A stretch of DNA of 64,000 nt from positions 1 to 64,000 of the forward strand of contig DXGM01000010.1 of assembly GCA_019113915.1 (NCBI GenBank). Direction: 5' to 3'. This document shows, piece by piece, positions 17,880 to 27,988 of this stretch. A program made the translations under genes and the position numbers. Position 1 is the first letter of the stretch; the number at the start of each line of letters is the position of its first letter. The DNA is from Candidatus Gordonibacter avicola. Its GTDB lineage: Bacteria; Actinomycetota; Coriobacteriia; Coriobacteriales; Eggerthellaceae. The notes below the pieces were generated by a model. That model was not told the origin of the DNA and did not search any database. It saw only the letters and a list, made by a program, of their open reading frames with translations.

Positions 17880-18008
17880 GACCGACACTCGGCCGTTACC
17901 GTTTCGGAACCGTTCGCTAACGACCGCGCGTCCCGGCGCGCGGCGCCTTCCTCTGGGCCTATCATCGCACGAACTAACCCACACTTTCAGGAAAAGGAAG
18001 GCCCGCCC

Positions 18009-19517
18009 ATGACTTCAGAATCTTCCGTCCGCGCCTCTGCCACACCTGCCGCACCGCGCCCCTACGACGGTCTGGATAAGCTTTTTGTTGCCGGCACCTG
18101 GCGCGATGGTGGCAGCGGTGAAACCACCCCCGACGTGAACCCCTACAATCAGAACATCTTGGCTGAGCACGTGCTGGCCGACCGCCACGATCTGGACGAA
18201 GCGTACGCAGCCGCCGCACGCGCCCAACACGAGTGGGCCGCCGCTGCGCCCGCCGAGCGCGCGAACGTGTTGGCCCGCGCCGTGCGCATCTTCGACGAAC
18301 GCCGCGAGGAACTGATTGGCTGGTGCCAGCGCGAATCGGGCAGCGTCCGCGCAAAAGCCGAGTTCGAGGTGAGCGCCGCGCGCGATATTACTGCGGAGGC
18401 CGCGTCGTTCCCCTACCGCATGGACGGCGACATTTTCGGCTCCGACATACCGCACAAGGAAAACCGCGTCTACCGCCAGCCACTGGGCGTGGTGGGTGTC
18501 ATCAGCCCGTGGAACTTCCCCATGAATTTGTCGAACCGCTCGGTGGCCACGGCTCTGGGCTGCGGAAACACGGTGGTATTGAAGCCCGCCAGCGACACGC
18601 CTATCACGGGCGGCCTGCTTCTGGCAAAGATTTACGAAGAAGCGGGCTTGCCGGCTGGCGCGCTGTCGGTGCTGGTGGGACGCGGCAGTGTCATTGGCGA
18701 TTACTTCGTGGAGCACCCCGTGCCGAAACTCATCACGTTCACGGGTTCCACGGCCGTCGGTCGCGGCATCGCCGCCAAGACAGTCGCGGGAACACGCATC
18801 AAGCGCGTGGCACTGGAGCTGGGCGGCAACTGCCCCTTGGTGGTGCTTGACGATGCCGACGTGGAACGCGCCGTAGATATCGCCATCATCGGACGCTTTT
18901 TACACCAGGGGCAAATCTGCATGAGCACGAACCGCATTATTGTGGACGCCTCGATAGCGAACGCCTTCACTGAACGCTTTGTGGAGCGCGCGAGCAACCT
19001 GGTGTGCGGCGACCCGCTGGATCCGGCCACCAACATTGGTCCTATCATCAACGAATCCCAGCTCAACGGCCTGTTGGACAAGGTAAAGCGCGCCGAAGAG
19101 CAAGGTGCCCGCGTGCTTCTGCACGGCGAGCCGGAAGGCCTCGTGCTGCCGCCCGTGGTGTTTGGCGACGTGGACCCCATCTGGGACATCGCCCTACAAG
19201 AAAGCTTCGGCCCGCTGGCACCCATCATCGTGACACACGGAGAGGACGAAGCGCTCGAGTGTGCAAACATGAGCGACTACGGGCTGTCATCGGCCGTGGT
19301 GGGTGGCGACGTGGAGCGCGCGACCGCCTTCGCCTTGAAGATTGACGCCGGCATGACCCACGTGAACGACATGTCCGTGGCCGACGAGCGTCACGTGCCC
19401 TTCGGCGGCGAGAAGAACTCGGGACTCGGCCGTTTCAACGGCCGCTGGATCCTTGAAGAAATGACCCGCACCCACTGGACCAGCATCCAACACGCCCCCC
19501 ACCCCTACCCGTTCTAG
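18009..19517 (+). CDS. NAD(P)-dependent aldehyde dehydrogenase
   Basis: A 502-residue ALDH-superfamily enzyme that oxidises an aldehyde to the acid. Visible: the NAD-binding VISPWNFPMNLSNRS, TFTGSTAVGRGIAAK, the general-base ELGGNCPLVV and the catalytic cysteine in GQICMSTNRI, then ESFGPLAP. The PFGGEKNSGLGRF end and overall pattern resemble benzaldehyde/vanillin-type dehydrogenases. The start has AAGGAAGG upstream. It is alone on its strand; its stop codon overlaps that of the convergent hydrolase in CTAG. Substrate not determinable. Confidence 0.92.
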   Translation: MTSESSVRASATPAAPRPYDGLDKLFVAGTWRDGGSGETTPDVNPYNQNILAEHVLADRHDLDEAYAAAARAQHEWAAAAPAERANVLARAVRIFDERREELIGWCQRESGSVRAKAEFEVSAARDITAEAASFPYRMDGDIFGSDIPHKENRVYRQPLGVVGVISPWNFPMNLSNRSVATALGCGNTVVLKPASDTPITGGLLLAKIYEEAGLPAGALSVLVGRGSVIGDYFVEHPVPKLITFTGSTAVGRGIAAKTVAGTRIKRVALELGGNCPLVVLDDADVERAVDIAIIGRFLHQGQICMSTNRIIVDASIANAFTERFVERASNLVCGDPLDPATNIGPIINESQLNGLLDKVKRAEEQGARVLLHGEPEGLVLPPVVFGDVDPIWDIALQESFGPLAPIIVTHGEDEALECANMSDYGLSSAVVGGDVERATAFALKIDAGMTHVNDMSVADERHVPFGGEKNSGLGRFNGRWILEEMTRTHWTSIQHAPHPYPF

Positions 19518-20599
19518 GAGGTTACCTGGTCAAGCGCGGCTGCGAACTCCATGGGGTGCTCGAAGTGGATATCATGTCCACTTTTGATGCGCACGGTTTC
19601 GCAGTCGCGCACCAGCTCTTGCACGTGCGCGGCATCTTCGTCCGTGTTTGCGGCGTAAAGCAGGCCGTCTTCGCCATAGTTTGTTTCAGCCTTCAGATAC
19701 ACCGTGGGACATTCGATGCGAGCAAGCAGATCTACCTGGTCAACGTCCACGAAAAACGTACCCGTGTAGAACGCCTCGCTGAAGCGCGGGTCAAACGCGT
19801 CGAAGAAGTACATGCCGCGCACCCAGTCCCGGGGCACCCACGAAAGCGTCACGTGGCCGGTGGGGTTCACGGCGCGCTCGGCCGCCGTCCATTCGGCAAT
19901 CCTTGGCTGCAAGCCTCCGAACAGGCCAAACAGGTAGCTGTGCTGCGCGTAGTACACGGCGTAGTCGTCCACTTCGTCCTGGTTGAGGAACGCGTGGGTC
20001 ACCTCAAAGCCGTCTTTCCACGCAAAGCAGCCGGGAGGCGCCTGCATTTCTTCGGGTGTCACGTGGAAGAACGGTGGGTCCTCAAGCAGGCACCCTGTGA
20101 CGCGTTCGGCATCGTTCGCCGCAAGCCACGCCGCGATGATGCCACCCGATGAATGGCCCGACACTGCGTAGGGCTCGCCTATCACCTGCGTGGCGAACGC
20201 CTTCAGCGCCGCGCCCTGAGCGTTGAGTGAATAGAGCGCCGGGTCATGCGCCGACTCGCCGTGACCAAAGCAATCGACGGCAAACACGTGGTAGCGCGTT
20301 GCCAGATCGGGCAGCACCCGCGCGTAGTCTTCCCACTGCATGCCTTGGCCGTGCACCAGCAGCACGGCCGGCCCGTTGTTGGGGCCCTCGGCGTAGTTCA
20401 CAGTTGCGCCATCAATCGCAGCCTGGTGCTCCATGAAGCCGGCGGCCTGCGCTTTTGCGAGGTCGCGCTCCTCTCCGTGCCGGTTGCCATCTACGTACAC
20501 GGCCAGCGCGATGGCCGCCGCCGCAATCGCCACCACAACTACGATGCCCACTGCCATGGCAACCTTCTTTCCCCTGCCGCTCCCCTTGCCTTTGCCCAT
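19514..20599 (-). CDS. membrane-anchored alpha/beta hydrolase
   Basis: A 361-residue protein with a Gly/Lys-rich basic N-terminus, one membrane span (about residues 13-35) and an alpha/beta-hydrolase domain: LLVHGQGMQW near the oxyanion hole, VDCFGHGES, the nucleophile elbow SGHSSGGIIAAW, YLKAETNYGEDG for the acid and KSGHDIHFEHP for the catalytic His. The membrane topology places the enzyme outside. It is distinct from the other anchored hydrolase at 8.5 kb. A regulator gene lies 35 bp upstream and may be co-transcribed. Confidence 0.85.
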   Translation of the reverse strand: MGKGKGSGRGKKVAMAVGIVVVVAIAAAAIALAVYVDGNRHGEERDLAKAQAAGFMEHQAAIDGATVNYAEGPNNGPAVLLVHGQGMQWEDYARVLPDLATRYHVFAVDCFGHGESAHDPALYSLNAQGAALKAFATQVIGEPYAVSGHSSGGIIAAWLAANDAERVTGCLLEDPPFFHVTPEEMQAPPGCFAWKDGFEVTHAFLNQDEVDDYAVYYAQHSYLFGLFGGLQPRIAEWTAAERAVNPTGHVTLSWVPRDWVRGMYFFDAFDPRFSEAFYTGTFFVDVDQVDLLARIECPTVYLKAETNYGEDGLLYAANTDEDAAHVQELVRDCETVRIKSGHDIHFEHPMEFAAALDQVTS

Positions 20600-20634
20600 T
20601 GCGAGCCCCCTTCCGCCCGCCGGGAGGGGCGGGG

Positions 20635-21057
20635 TCAGCCGTTCAAATGTGCACGCATCGCTTCGATGCGCTCCATGAAGTCGTCAGCCTTCATCAGGGC
20701 GAGGCCTTGATCTTCGTCGCCCAGCACCAGCAGCGCGTCGCCCGGCATGATGCCGAACAGCTCGCGCGCCTGCTTCGGGATAACAATCTGCCCGCGCTCA
20801 CCCACCGTCACAGTGCCGAACAGGTGCTTTCCCCGTGGTGGCATGGGCAGCCCCGTGCCGCGCGCATCGTAGGCCACCAGCGCGTCAAGCGACACGTCGA
20901 GCGCCGCAGCCAGCGCACCCGCGTTTGCCAGGTCGGGCGACGTTTCGCCGGTCTCCCACTTCGTCACCGTCTGCCGCGACACACCCAGCCGCTCCGCCAA
21001 CTGCTCCTGCGTAAGGCCCAGCATCTTGCGCCTACTCTGAATGTTCTGACCAATCAT
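20635..21057 (-). CDS. XRE family regulator with C-terminal AbrB domain
   Basis: A 140-residue protein: an N-terminal Cro/C1 helix-turn-helix (MIGQNIQSRRKMLGLTQEQL, then GVSRQTVTKWETG) and a C-terminal SpoVT/AbrB swapped-hairpin domain (GTVTVGERGQIVIPKQARE). Two DNA-binding modules in one chain is an architecture seen in Firmicutes and Coriobacteria regulators. The chosen ATG has GGGAG ten bases upstream; a start three codons earlier is possible. It may control the downstream hydrolase gene. Confidence 0.87.
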   Translation of the reverse strand: MIGQNIQSRRKMLGLTQEQLAERLGVSRQTVTKWETGETSPDLANAGALAAALDVSLDALVAYDARGTGLPMPPRGKHLFGTVTVGERGQIVIPKQARELFGIMPGDALLVLGDEDQGLALMKADDFMERIEAMRAHLNG

Positions 21058-21167
21058 GTTTTTCATACTCCCAACAAACCCATAGTACCCCGCCAACCAG
21101 CCCCACACCACCAACCAATCATGGCATGAGAAACGTATTTTGTCGCGTTTGATTTACAAAATGAAAC

Positions 21168-21234
21168 GACTCCCGCAATCACGATACTTGCCGAAGCCTT
21201 AATCCTTCAAGGCGGAAATAGGGTGACGGGAGTC
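21168..21234. repeat. structured intergenic inverted repeat
   Basis: GACTCCCG (21168-21175) and CGGGAGTC (21227-21234) enclose a second stem formed by AAGCCTT and AAGGC. It lies between two XRE genes. It could be a processed transcript end or the remnant of a mobile element. No gene is seen in 21058-21310. Confidence 0.45.
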
Positions 21235-21262
21235 TCTTGCTTGTCTCTTACGTGAAAATGCA

Positions 21263-21292
21263 CGCCTATTGAGCAAATTTGCTCAATAGGCG
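21263..21292. promoter_or_regulatory. perfect 30-bp palindrome
   Basis: A 30-bp sequence identical to its reverse complement, centred on GCAAATTTGC. It lies 18 bp after the stop of the XRE gene. It has no loop and no strong T-run, so it may be a protein-binding site rather than a terminator. Confidence 0.5.
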
Positions 21293-21310
21293 CGTGGCGA
21301 CTCTTCTCTG

Positions 21311-21541
21311 TCAGTCGATGAACAGGTCGGAGTGGAAGAATTCTTCCAGGGTTATGCCGAGGCCTTTGACGATTTTCTCAAGGTTGATGGCTGCCACGTT
21401 TCGTCTTCCCGTTTCTACTTCGCCGAAATAGGAACGGGACATGCCAATGAGGTTCGCGAACGCCTCTTGGCTCAGCCCTTGGTCCATGCGCAGCTCTTTG
21501 ATGCGCAGGCCAATCTTGCATCGGATGTCATAGGTGCGCAC
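21311..21541 (-). CDS. XRE family transcriptional regulator
   Basis: A 76-residue Cro/C1-type regulator: GLRIKELRMDQGLSQEAFAN, then GMSRSYFGEVETGRRNVAAINLEK. The GTG start is set by AAAGGAGG six bases upstream. The C-terminal EEFFHSDLF segment is usual for this small group. A 13-bp inverted repeat CCGCT-ATA-AGCGG at 21593-21605, upstream, is a candidate operator. It is a single gene with no obvious partner. Confidence 0.88.
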   Translation of the reverse strand: MRTYDIRCKIGLRIKELRMDQGLSQEAFANLIGMSRSYFGEVETGRRNVAAINLEKIVKGLGITLEEFFHSDLFID

Positions 21542-21592
21542 GAGGCCTCCTTTCGCCCACCCATGATTTACGATGCACCGATATAAGTTGAC

Positions 21593-21605
21593 CCGCTATA
21601 AGCGG
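21593..21605. promoter_or_regulatory. possible XRE operator
   Basis: CCGCTATAAGCGG, a 5-bp inverted repeat around ATA, about 50 bp upstream of the XRE gene start. Candidate autoregulatory site only. Confidence 0.3.
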
Positions 21606-21675
21606 CTATCCGGCAGCGGGCACCGTATGCGAGCGATTTACGGAAACCGGCAAGAACGGGCGGAAGAAGTGGGCG

Positions 21676-21709
21676 AAAAAGAAGGAGGCCCGGCGGCCTC
21701 CTTCTTTTT
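21676..21709. terminator. bidirectional intrinsic terminator
   Basis: A perfect 15-bp stem made of AAAAAGAAGGAGGCC and its complement with a CGGC loop, so each strand ends in a T-run. It directly follows the stop of the large activase-like gene on the minus strand. Confidence 0.9.
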
Positions 21710-21714
21710 CGTGT

Positions 21715-24700
21715 TTACGCCTCTTTGGTCTCTATCTCCAGTTTACCAAGCTTGTCTTGGCGGGCGTGAGGTCGCCCGGCGTCGACGAAGCGGTCGCGCT
21801 CGGCTTTCGCCTCGGCCTCCTTGTCGGCGAGGTTCGCCTTCGCCACACTAATCATCAGTTTGATGCGGTTGAGCTGGTTCACCTCGGACGCGCCGGGGTC
21901 GTAGTCCACGGCCACAATGTTGCTATCCGGATAGCGGCGGCGCAGCTCCTTGATGACGGCCTTGCCCACCACGTGGTTCGGCAGGCACGCGAAGGGCTGC
22001 GTGCACACCACGTTCGGCGCGCCGGTGCGAATAAGTTCCACCATCTCGGCCGTGAGCAGCCAGCCCTCGCCCATCGAGTTGCACAAGGACAGGATTTCAC
22101 TCGCGTATTCGGCCAACTCGTAGATATCCGCCGGCGGCTCAAAGCGGCTCGACGTGGCAAGCGCCTTCGTCACCGGTGCACGCAGTTTCGCAATGGCCCA
22201 AAGCCCTATGCGGCTGCCGATGGCGCCCTTCGCCGAACGCCCGAGCGGGTCTTTCTGGAAAATGCCGCCCGCAATGCCGAACAGAAAGAACTCGGCCAGG
22301 CCGGGCACCACGGCCTCGCAGCCTTCGCGCTCGATCACGTCAACAATCTGGTTGTTCGCCGTCGGGTGGAACTTCACGAGGATCTCACCCACCACACCCA
22401 CGCGCGGCTTCGTGCCTTCACCTTGCAGCGGCAGCGTGTCGAAGTCTTCCACGATGCGGCGCGCCGTGTCTTTGAATATGCGGCGTTTGAGGCCCTGGCG
22501 TAGTTGACCCTTGCACACGGCCATCCAGTGATCGAACAGGCGGTTAGCGCTGCCTGGCTCCAGTTCATAGGGGCGCGTGCGGTAGAGCGCCATCATGAGC
22601 AGGTCGCCGTAGAAGATGGCGTAGGCCGCCTGCAGCAGCATGGCAGGCGTCACCTTGAAGCCGGGGTTGCTCTCGCCGAGGTCCTTGAACGACAGCGCGA
22701 TCACGGGGATGTGCGACAGCCCCACCGCGGCCAGCGCCTTGCGGATGAGCGAGATATAGTTGGTGGCGCGGCAGCCGCCGCCCGTTTGGGTGATGATGAC
22801 GGCCAGCTTGTCGGTGTCGTAGCGACCGCTCATGACCGCTTCCATAATTTGGCCTGTGACCAGGATAGACGGGTAGCAAATGTCGTTGTTCACGTACTTG
22901 AGGCCCGCGTCCACCGCGCCGTGGTCCACCGACGGCAACAGCTCCAAGTTGTAGCCGTTGCGCGCGAAAATGTCGATAAGCAGCTCGAAGTGGATCGGTG
23001 CCATCTGCGGACAGAGAATGGTGTAGCCCGCATCCTTCATCTCCTGCGTGAACACGGCGCGCGGGAATTCGGTGGTGGCACCTTCGCGCTGGCGGAAGCG
23101 CTCAATCACCTCGGGCGCGGCCTTTTCCGTGAACGTTTCGGGCGTGGCACCCGCCACTTTTTCGGCGATGGAGGCCTCGGTGTCGCCCGTGCGCACGTCA
23201 ACGGCGGCCTCGGGCGTGGCTTCAAACGTTGCGGGGTCGAATGTCATCGCCGGGCAGCCGCGTGGCATGAGTTCGGATTCGGCCCGGTCATCGGCCTGAT
23301 CCTTGAGCGCGGCCAACAGGCTACGCACGCGAATGCGCGCCGCACCGAGGTTCGACACCTCGTCAATCTTGAGGACGGTGTACACCTTCCCCGCCGCTTC
23401 GAGAATTTCCTGCACCTGGTCGGTGGTGAGCGCATCCAAGCCGCAGCCGAAGCTGTTGAGCTGAATGAGATCGAGGTCGGCGCGCTCGGTGGCCACCTTG
23501 GCGGCGGCGTAGAGGCGTGTGTGGTACATCCACTGGTCCACGAGGCGAATGGGGCGCTCAAGCGTGCCCAGGTGAGCGACCGAATCTTCCGTGAGCACGG
23601 CCAGACCGAAGCTGGTCAAAAGCTCGGGGATGGCGTGGTTGATCTCGGGGTCGTTGTGGTACGGGCGGCCCGCCAGCACAATGCCGTGCGTGCCGGTGGC
23701 CTCCATCCAGGCGAGCGTTTCCTCGCCCTTCGCGCGGATGTCGCGCTTGAAGGCCTCGTCTTCGGCCCAGGCGGCCTCCACGGCGGCGTCCACTTCGGCC
23801 TGCGTCGGCGCACCAGCCGCGCCCATGAGTTCGGGATGCGCCTCAATCAGTTCCACATACAGGCGCTTCTTCAGGTGATCCTTTTGGTCGTAGGGCAGCC
23901 AGGGGTTGAGGAACTGCGTCGGCGAATCGCGCAGCTCGTCGATGTTCAGGCGCAGCGCCTCGGGGTAGCTGGCCACAATGGGGCAGTTGAAGTGGTTGCC
24001 GGCGCCTTCGTCTTCCTGGCGCTCCCACTTGCTGCACGGGAACCAGATGAAATCCGGGTGCTTGTCCAGCAGGTTCATAATGTGGCCGTGGCTGAGTTTG
24101 GCCGGGTAGCACACCGATTCGCTCGGCATAGACTCGATGCCCGCCTCGTAGGTTTTCTTCGTGGACGGATCGGACAACACCACGCGCCACCCCAGCTTCG
24201 TGAAGAATGTGAACCAGAACGGGTAGTTTTCGTACAGGTTGAGCGCGCGCGGGATACCCACGGTTCCGCGCGGGGCGGCCTCGGCGGGCAGCGGCTCGTA
24301 CACGTCGAACAGGCGCTGGCTCTTGTATTCGAAGAGGTTGGGCACTGTGCTCTTGTTCTCGTCGAACGTGCCCGCGCCCTTTTCGCAGCGATTGCCCGTG
24401 ATGAAGCGGCGGTGCTTGCCGGTAACGTCATCTTTGCCGAAATCATTCACGGTGAGCAGGCAATGGTTTTCGCACGCCTTGCAGCGCACCGTCTTATGGG
24501 TAGGTGAGAGAGCTGCAAGTTGCTCGAGCGAGAGCAGATTGGAGGTGACTTTACCTGTGGGACGGGCGGCATCCTCCGGGGCTTCGCTCAGAAGCTCCGC
24601 AGCCTTCGCTCCACCCCGCAGGATGCCGCCCTGGTTCGTTGTTGAGTCAACCTGTGTGTCTGTATCAGCACGAGCAGCTTGCTGCTGGGTGAGGGGGGTC

Positions 24701-26604
24701 AACCTGCGAACTTCATCGTGGTAGCGGTCGCGCGCGAGCAGGGCGGCGCCGAAGGCACCCATGTTGCCGGCAATGTCCGGGCGCACGGCGTTGACCTCGG
24801 ACAACTGCTCGAACGCGCGCAGCACAGCGTCGTTTAAGAACGTGCCGCCCTGCACGATGACCTTCGTGCCCACATCGTGCGGGTCACGAATCTTGATAAC
24901 TTTGAAGAGCGCGTTCTTGATAACGGAGATGGCCAGGCCCGCGGCGATATCGCCCACGGTGGCGCCTTCCTTCTGCGCCTGCTTCACGCGGGAGTTCATG
25001 AACACGGTGCAGCGACTGCCCAGGTCAACGGGGCGCTCAGCCTCAATGGCGGTCTGGGCGAACTCAGCCACGTCCAGGTTCAGACCCGTGGCGAAGCTTT
25101 CGATGAAACTGCCACAGCCCGACGAGCACGCCTCGTTTAGCATGATGTGGTCGATCACGCCGTCCTTCACGCGCAGGCACTTCATGTCTTGGCCGCCAAT
25201 GTCCAGGATGAACTCCACGCCCGGCAGCATTTCCTGCGCGCCGCGCAGGTGAGCCACCGTTTCGATTTCGCCTGAGTCCACGCGCAGGGCTTCCAGCAGC
25301 AGGTGCTCGCCGTAGCCCGTTACCGTGGCGTGACCGATGGTGACCAGCGGCTCGCCCGTTTCGGCATCCACCGGCATGGCGTTGTACAGGTTGGACAGCG
25401 CAGCGCGGGCGCAGCCCAGCACGTCGCCCTTGTTGCTGGCGTAGTGCGACCACAGAAGCGCGCCGTCCTCGCCGATGAGCGCGGCCTTGAACGTGGTGGA
25501 ACCCGCGTCAATGCCCAGGTAGGCCACACCCGTGTAGTCCATGAGGTTGCTGCGACGCACGCATTCGCCGTCGTGGCGCTGCTTGAACTCGTTGTATTCG
25601 GCTTCGTTCGCGAACAGCGGGGCCAGGCGCACCACCTCGGAGCCCTGAATGTCGCCGAGGTTCTTCAGGCGGTCAAGCACGTCAGCCAAACGCTCAGACT
25701 TCACCGTGTCGCTGGTTGCGCCCGCCATGGCGCAGCCGCTGGCCACGAACAGGTGGGCGTTGTCGGGCACGATGATGTGCTCATCGTCCAGGTTGAGCGT
25801 TTCGTAGAAGCGTTTGCGCAGTTCAGGGAGATATTGCAAGGGGCCGCCGAGGAAGGCCACATGGCCGCGGATGGGGCGGCCACACGCGAGGCCGCTGATG
25901 GTTTGCGTCACAACCGACTGGAAGATGGAGGCCGCGATGTCCTCCTTGCGCGCGCCTTCGTTGAGCAGCGGTTGCACGTCGGTTTTGGCGAACACGCCAC
26001 AGCGGCTGGCGATGGGATAAATAGTGGTCGCGCCCTGGGCCAGCACGTTGAGGCCGCCCGCATCGGTGTTCAGCAGTGACGCCATCTGGTCGATGAACGC
26101 GCCCGTGCCGCCGGCGCACGTGCCGTTCATGCGCTGCTCGATGCCCTGATCGAAGTAGATGATCTTCGCGTCCTCGCCGCCCAGCTCAATGGCCACGTCG
26201 GTGGCAGGGATGAACGTTTCCACGGCGGTTTTGGAGGCGATGACTTCCTGCACGAATTCCACGCCAAGCCACTGGGCCAGCAGAAGGCCGCCCGAACCCG
26301 TGATGGCAATGGTCATACGCTCGCCACCGAAATCGACGGCGGCTTCTTCCAGCACCTCCACGATGGTGGCACGCACGTCGGCGTGGTGGCGGCGGTAGAC
26401 GGAGAACTTCACGTTGTGTGCGTCGTCCAAGATGGCCAGCTTCACCGTGGTGGAGCCGACGTCAATGCCGATATGCAGCGAACCTTCCGCGGCGGGTGCA
26501 GCCGCAGGCGCAACGGCCGGGGCAGCCGTCGCCGTCTCGGGCACCTTCGCCTTTGTGACCTGCGAGTTCTTCTGTTCGCTTTCGTTCATGGGCTCGTTCG
26601 CCAT
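21715..26604 (-). CDS. giant 2-hydroxyacyl-CoA dehydratase activase-related protein
   Basis: A ~1629-residue cytoplasmic protein made of several modules. Two ASKHA-type ATPase domains of the BcrA/BadF/HgdC class come first ([10 protein letters not shown] near residue 45 and [10 protein letters not shown] near 361). A cysteine cluster CKACENHC lies near 705. Then comes a DUF2229 domain ([17 protein letters not shown] near 780) and a dehydratase-like HgdB-type region ([12 protein letters not shown] near 1190, [12 protein letters not shown] near 1270). In the classic system the activase and dehydratase are separate proteins; this family joins them, and its reaction is not established. The ATG has AAGGAGAAGG upstream. 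The TetR gene behind it may regulate it. No substrate-pathway genes are near. Confidence 0.88.
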   Translation of the reverse strand: MANEPMNESEQKNSQVTKAKVPETATAAPAVAPAAAPAAEGSLHIGIDVGSTTVKLAILDDAHNVKFSVYRRHHADVRATIVEVLEEAAVDFGGERMTIAITGSGGLLLAQWLGVEFVQEVIASKTAVETFIPATDVAIELGGEDAKIIYFDQGIEQRMNGTCAGGTGAFIDQMASLLNTDAGGLNVLAQGATTIYPIASRCGVFAKTDVQPLLNEGARKEDIAASIFQSVVTQTISGLACGRPIRGHVAFLGGPLQYLPELRKRFYETLNLDDEHIIVPDNAHLFVASGCAMAGATSDTVKSERLADVLDRLKNLGDIQGSEVVRLAPLFANEAEYNEFKQRHDGECVRRSNLMDYTGVAYLGIDAGSTTFKAALIGEDGALLWSHYASNKGDVLGCARAALSNLYNAMPVDAETGEPLVTIGHATVTGYGEHLLLEALRVDSGEIETVAHLRGAQEMLPGVEFILDIGGQDMKCLRVKDGVIDHIMLNEACSSGCGSFIESFATGLNLDVAEFAQTAIEAERPVDLGSRCTVFMNSRVKQAQKEGATVGDIAAGLAISVIKNALFKVIKIRDPHDVGTKVIVQGGTFLNDAVLRAFEQLSEVNAVRPDIAGNMGAFGAALLARDRYHDEVRRLTPLTQQQAARADTDTQVDSTTNQGGILRGGAKAAELLSEAPEDAARPTGKVTSNLLSLEQLAALSPTHKTVRCKACENHCLLTVNDFGKDDVTGKHRRFITGNRCEKGAGTFDENKSTVPNLFEYKSQRLFDVYEPLPAEAAPRGTVGIPRALNLYENYPFWFTFFTKLGWRVVLSDPSTKKTYEAGIESMPSESVCYPAKLSHGHIMNLLDKHPDFIWFPCSKWERQEDEGAGNHFNCPIVASYPEALRLNIDELRDSPTQFLNPWLPYDQKDHLKKRLYVELIEAHPELMGAAGAPTQAEVDAAVEAAWAEDEAFKRDIRAKGEETLAWMEATGTHGIVLAGRPYHNDPEINHAIPELLTSFGLAVLTEDSVAHLGTLERPIRLVDQWMYHTRLYAAAKVATERADLDLIQLNSFGCGLDALTTDQVQEILEAAGKVYTVLKIDEVSNLGAARIRVRSLLAALKDQADDRAESELMPRGCPAMTFDPATFEATPEAAVDVRTGDTEASIAEKVAGATPETFTEKAAPEVIERFRQREGATTEFPRAVFTQEMKDAGYTILCPQMAPIHFELLIDIFARNGYNLELLPSVDHGAVDAGLKYVNNDICYPSILVTGQIMEAVMSGRYDTDKLAVIITQTGGGCRATNYISLIRKALAAVGLSHIPVIALSFKDLGESNPGFKVTPAMLLQAAYAIFYGDLLMMALYRTRPYELEPGSANRLFDHWMAVCKGQLRQGLKRRIFKDTARRIVEDFDTLPLQGEGTKPRVGVVGEILVKFHPTANNQIVDVIEREGCEAVVPGLAEFFLFGIAGGIFQKDPLGRSAKGAIGSRIGLWAIAKLRAPVTKALATSSRFEPPADIYELAEYASEILSLCNSMGEGWLLTAEMVELIRTGAPNVVCTQPFACLPNHVVGKAVIKELRRRYPDSNIVAVDYDPGASEVNQLNRIKLMISVAKANLADKEAEAKAERDRFVDAGRPHARQDKLGKLEIETKEA

Positions 26605-26661
26605 GACCTTCTCCTTCACGTGCTCTCGTGTGACTCGCCGACAGCCCCTTCGCCGTCGACG

Positions 26662-27348
26662 TTATAGGGTGATTGATTCGCCCGGCTTGATGAAGAACAG
26701 CCGCATGGCCACCAGGGCCATTTCCTCCGAGCTTTCTTGCATGCCCGTTTCTATCCAGCGCTCGATGACGCCGAGGTAGGCCGAGGCGAAAAACGCCACG
26801 TAGTAGCCCACGAACGGCGAGGGGTCGTTGCGGTAACGCTCATGCAAGATGGACTGGACGAGGTTCGTGCAGATGGAATCGCGCAGCCGCGGCCCGAAAC
26901 GCACGTCGCCGCCGGGGCCGAGGACCGCGTGCAAAAAGTCGCCCTGTTCGCGCAGGTAGTCGAACAGTTCCACAAGGAACGGCAGCGGCTTTTTGCGCGC
27001 GCGGTACGTCAAAAGGCGACGCACGGTGAGTTCCTGCATCTGTTCTTGGAAGCGCTCAAGGTCGTCCATGACCTCGTCTTCAAGCGCTGCGAGCAGGGAT
27101 TCCTTGTCGTGGAAGTGGTTGTAGAACGTGCCGCGGTTAAGGTCCGCGCGGGCACAGAGATCGTTCACGCTGAAGCCGTCAAAGCCGCGCTCTTCCATAA
27201 GCTCGATGAGCGCATCGCGCAGGGCTCGCTTCGAACGCGTAATACGGCGATCTTCGCTACACGGCTCCCCCACGTGCCGCGCCCGCTCAGGCGCGCACTT
27301 CACCGCAGAGGGCGCCATCGTCGTACGCGAGGCAAGTGAAACAGCCAT
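26662..27348 (-). CDS. TetR/AcrR family transcriptional regulator
   Basis: A ~228-residue regulator. The DNA-binding domain reads RITRSKRALRDALIELMEE, GFDGFSVNDLCARADLNRGTFYNHFHDKESLL, which is a textbook TetR helix-turn-helix. The C-terminal ligand domain is of the DhaS-like class and ends in a hydrophobic IERWIETGMQ segment. It lies 57 bp upstream of the giant activase-like gene and is probably co-transcribed. The start is uncertain among several Met/Val codons; the ATG preceded by GGGGG was chosen. Confidence 0.9.
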   Translation of the reverse strand: MAVSLASRTTMAPSAVKCAPERARHVGEPCSEDRRITRSKRALRDALIELMEERGFDGFSVNDLCARADLNRGTFYNHFHDKESLLAALEDEVMDDLERFQEQMQELTVRRLLTYRARKKPLPFLVELFDYLREQGDFLHAVLGPGGDVRFGPRLRDSICTNLVQSILHERYRNDPSPFVGYYVAFFASAYLGVIERWIETGMQESSEEMALVAMRLFFIKPGESITL

Positions 27349-27393
27349 AGTCCCCCAATTGAACACCCGGACCAATAATGAACAACCTGTCTA

Positions 27394-27407
27394 ATAATGA
27401 CCATTAT
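27394..27407. promoter_or_regulatory. possible TetR operator
   Basis: ATAATG-AC-CATTAT, an inverted repeat about 45 bp upstream of the TetR start, with a related half copy (AATAATGA) at 27374-27381. Typical size and place for TetR autoregulation. Confidence 0.45.
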
Positions 27408-27675
27408 AGCTGCTAAACCCCCAAAGAGCAACGCAGAACCAAACAACGAAACAACGAGTGATAGCAACAACCCTCTTCAAAACAATCAATTTTTAATCCA
27501 TTAGTTGATTGAATGATTAAACTTCCAATGCTTAAAAAAGCAACGTTTCAAACACTTAACGATCGCAGCAACCAACGGCCGAAGCAGTTAACTTTCGAAA
27601 CAAGCCTGGTCAACATCTAGTTAGTGAAGCCCCCCAACTGTCGCCGCAATAATACTCCCTCCCCCTGCGCCAAAA

Positions 27676-27691
27676 TGTTTCACGTGAAACA
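27676..27691. promoter_or_regulatory. parS: parS site (ParB-binding)
   Basis: TGTTTCACGTGAAACA matches the universal bacterial parS palindrome at all 16 positions. A further half site CGTGAAACA lies at 27699-27707. It sits in an intergenic AT-rich stretch. Chromosomal parS sites cluster near the replication origin. Confidence 0.92.
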
Positions 27692-27798
27692 TGCGTTCGT
27701 GAAACATTCATCGCAAATAATTCGTTAAGAAACATTCGTTATGAATAATTCATTGCTGAAAATACGCCTCTTCCATTCGCTCTCATTTTTTTCACGCA

Positions 27799-27910
27799 CG
27801 AAAAAGTGATTAACAAAATAACGCGTGACTAAAAAACGGATGACCGATGACTAAAAAAGGAATAACGAAAAAATCGTTGATCAAAAAATGAGTGGCGAAA
27901 AAGTTAATTG
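27799..27910. repeat. seven A-tract units of 15 nt in an AT-rich island
   Basis: Units of 15 nt begin at 27799, 27814, 27829, then, after a 7-nt insertion, at 27851, 27866, 27881 and 27896. Each starts with C/T-N followed by 4-6 A and several end in TGA. The surrounding 27.41-27.96 kb is far richer in A+T than the rest of the window and contains no credible gene. It may be an iteron-like or curved-DNA region. Confidence 0.6.
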
Positions 27911-27932
27911 TCACCTTTAATTTATTCTTTCG

Positions 27933-27962
27933 TTGACAATGAGGGACGGGGGCTTCTACGCT
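27933..27962 (+). promoter_or_regulatory. sigma70-type promoter for birA
   Basis: TTGACA (27933-27938), an 18-bp spacer and TACGCT (27957-27962), ending 26 bp before the birA start. Confidence 0.55.
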
Positions 27963-27988
27963 AGGGAAGTCGGCGAGAAAGGGCAAAG

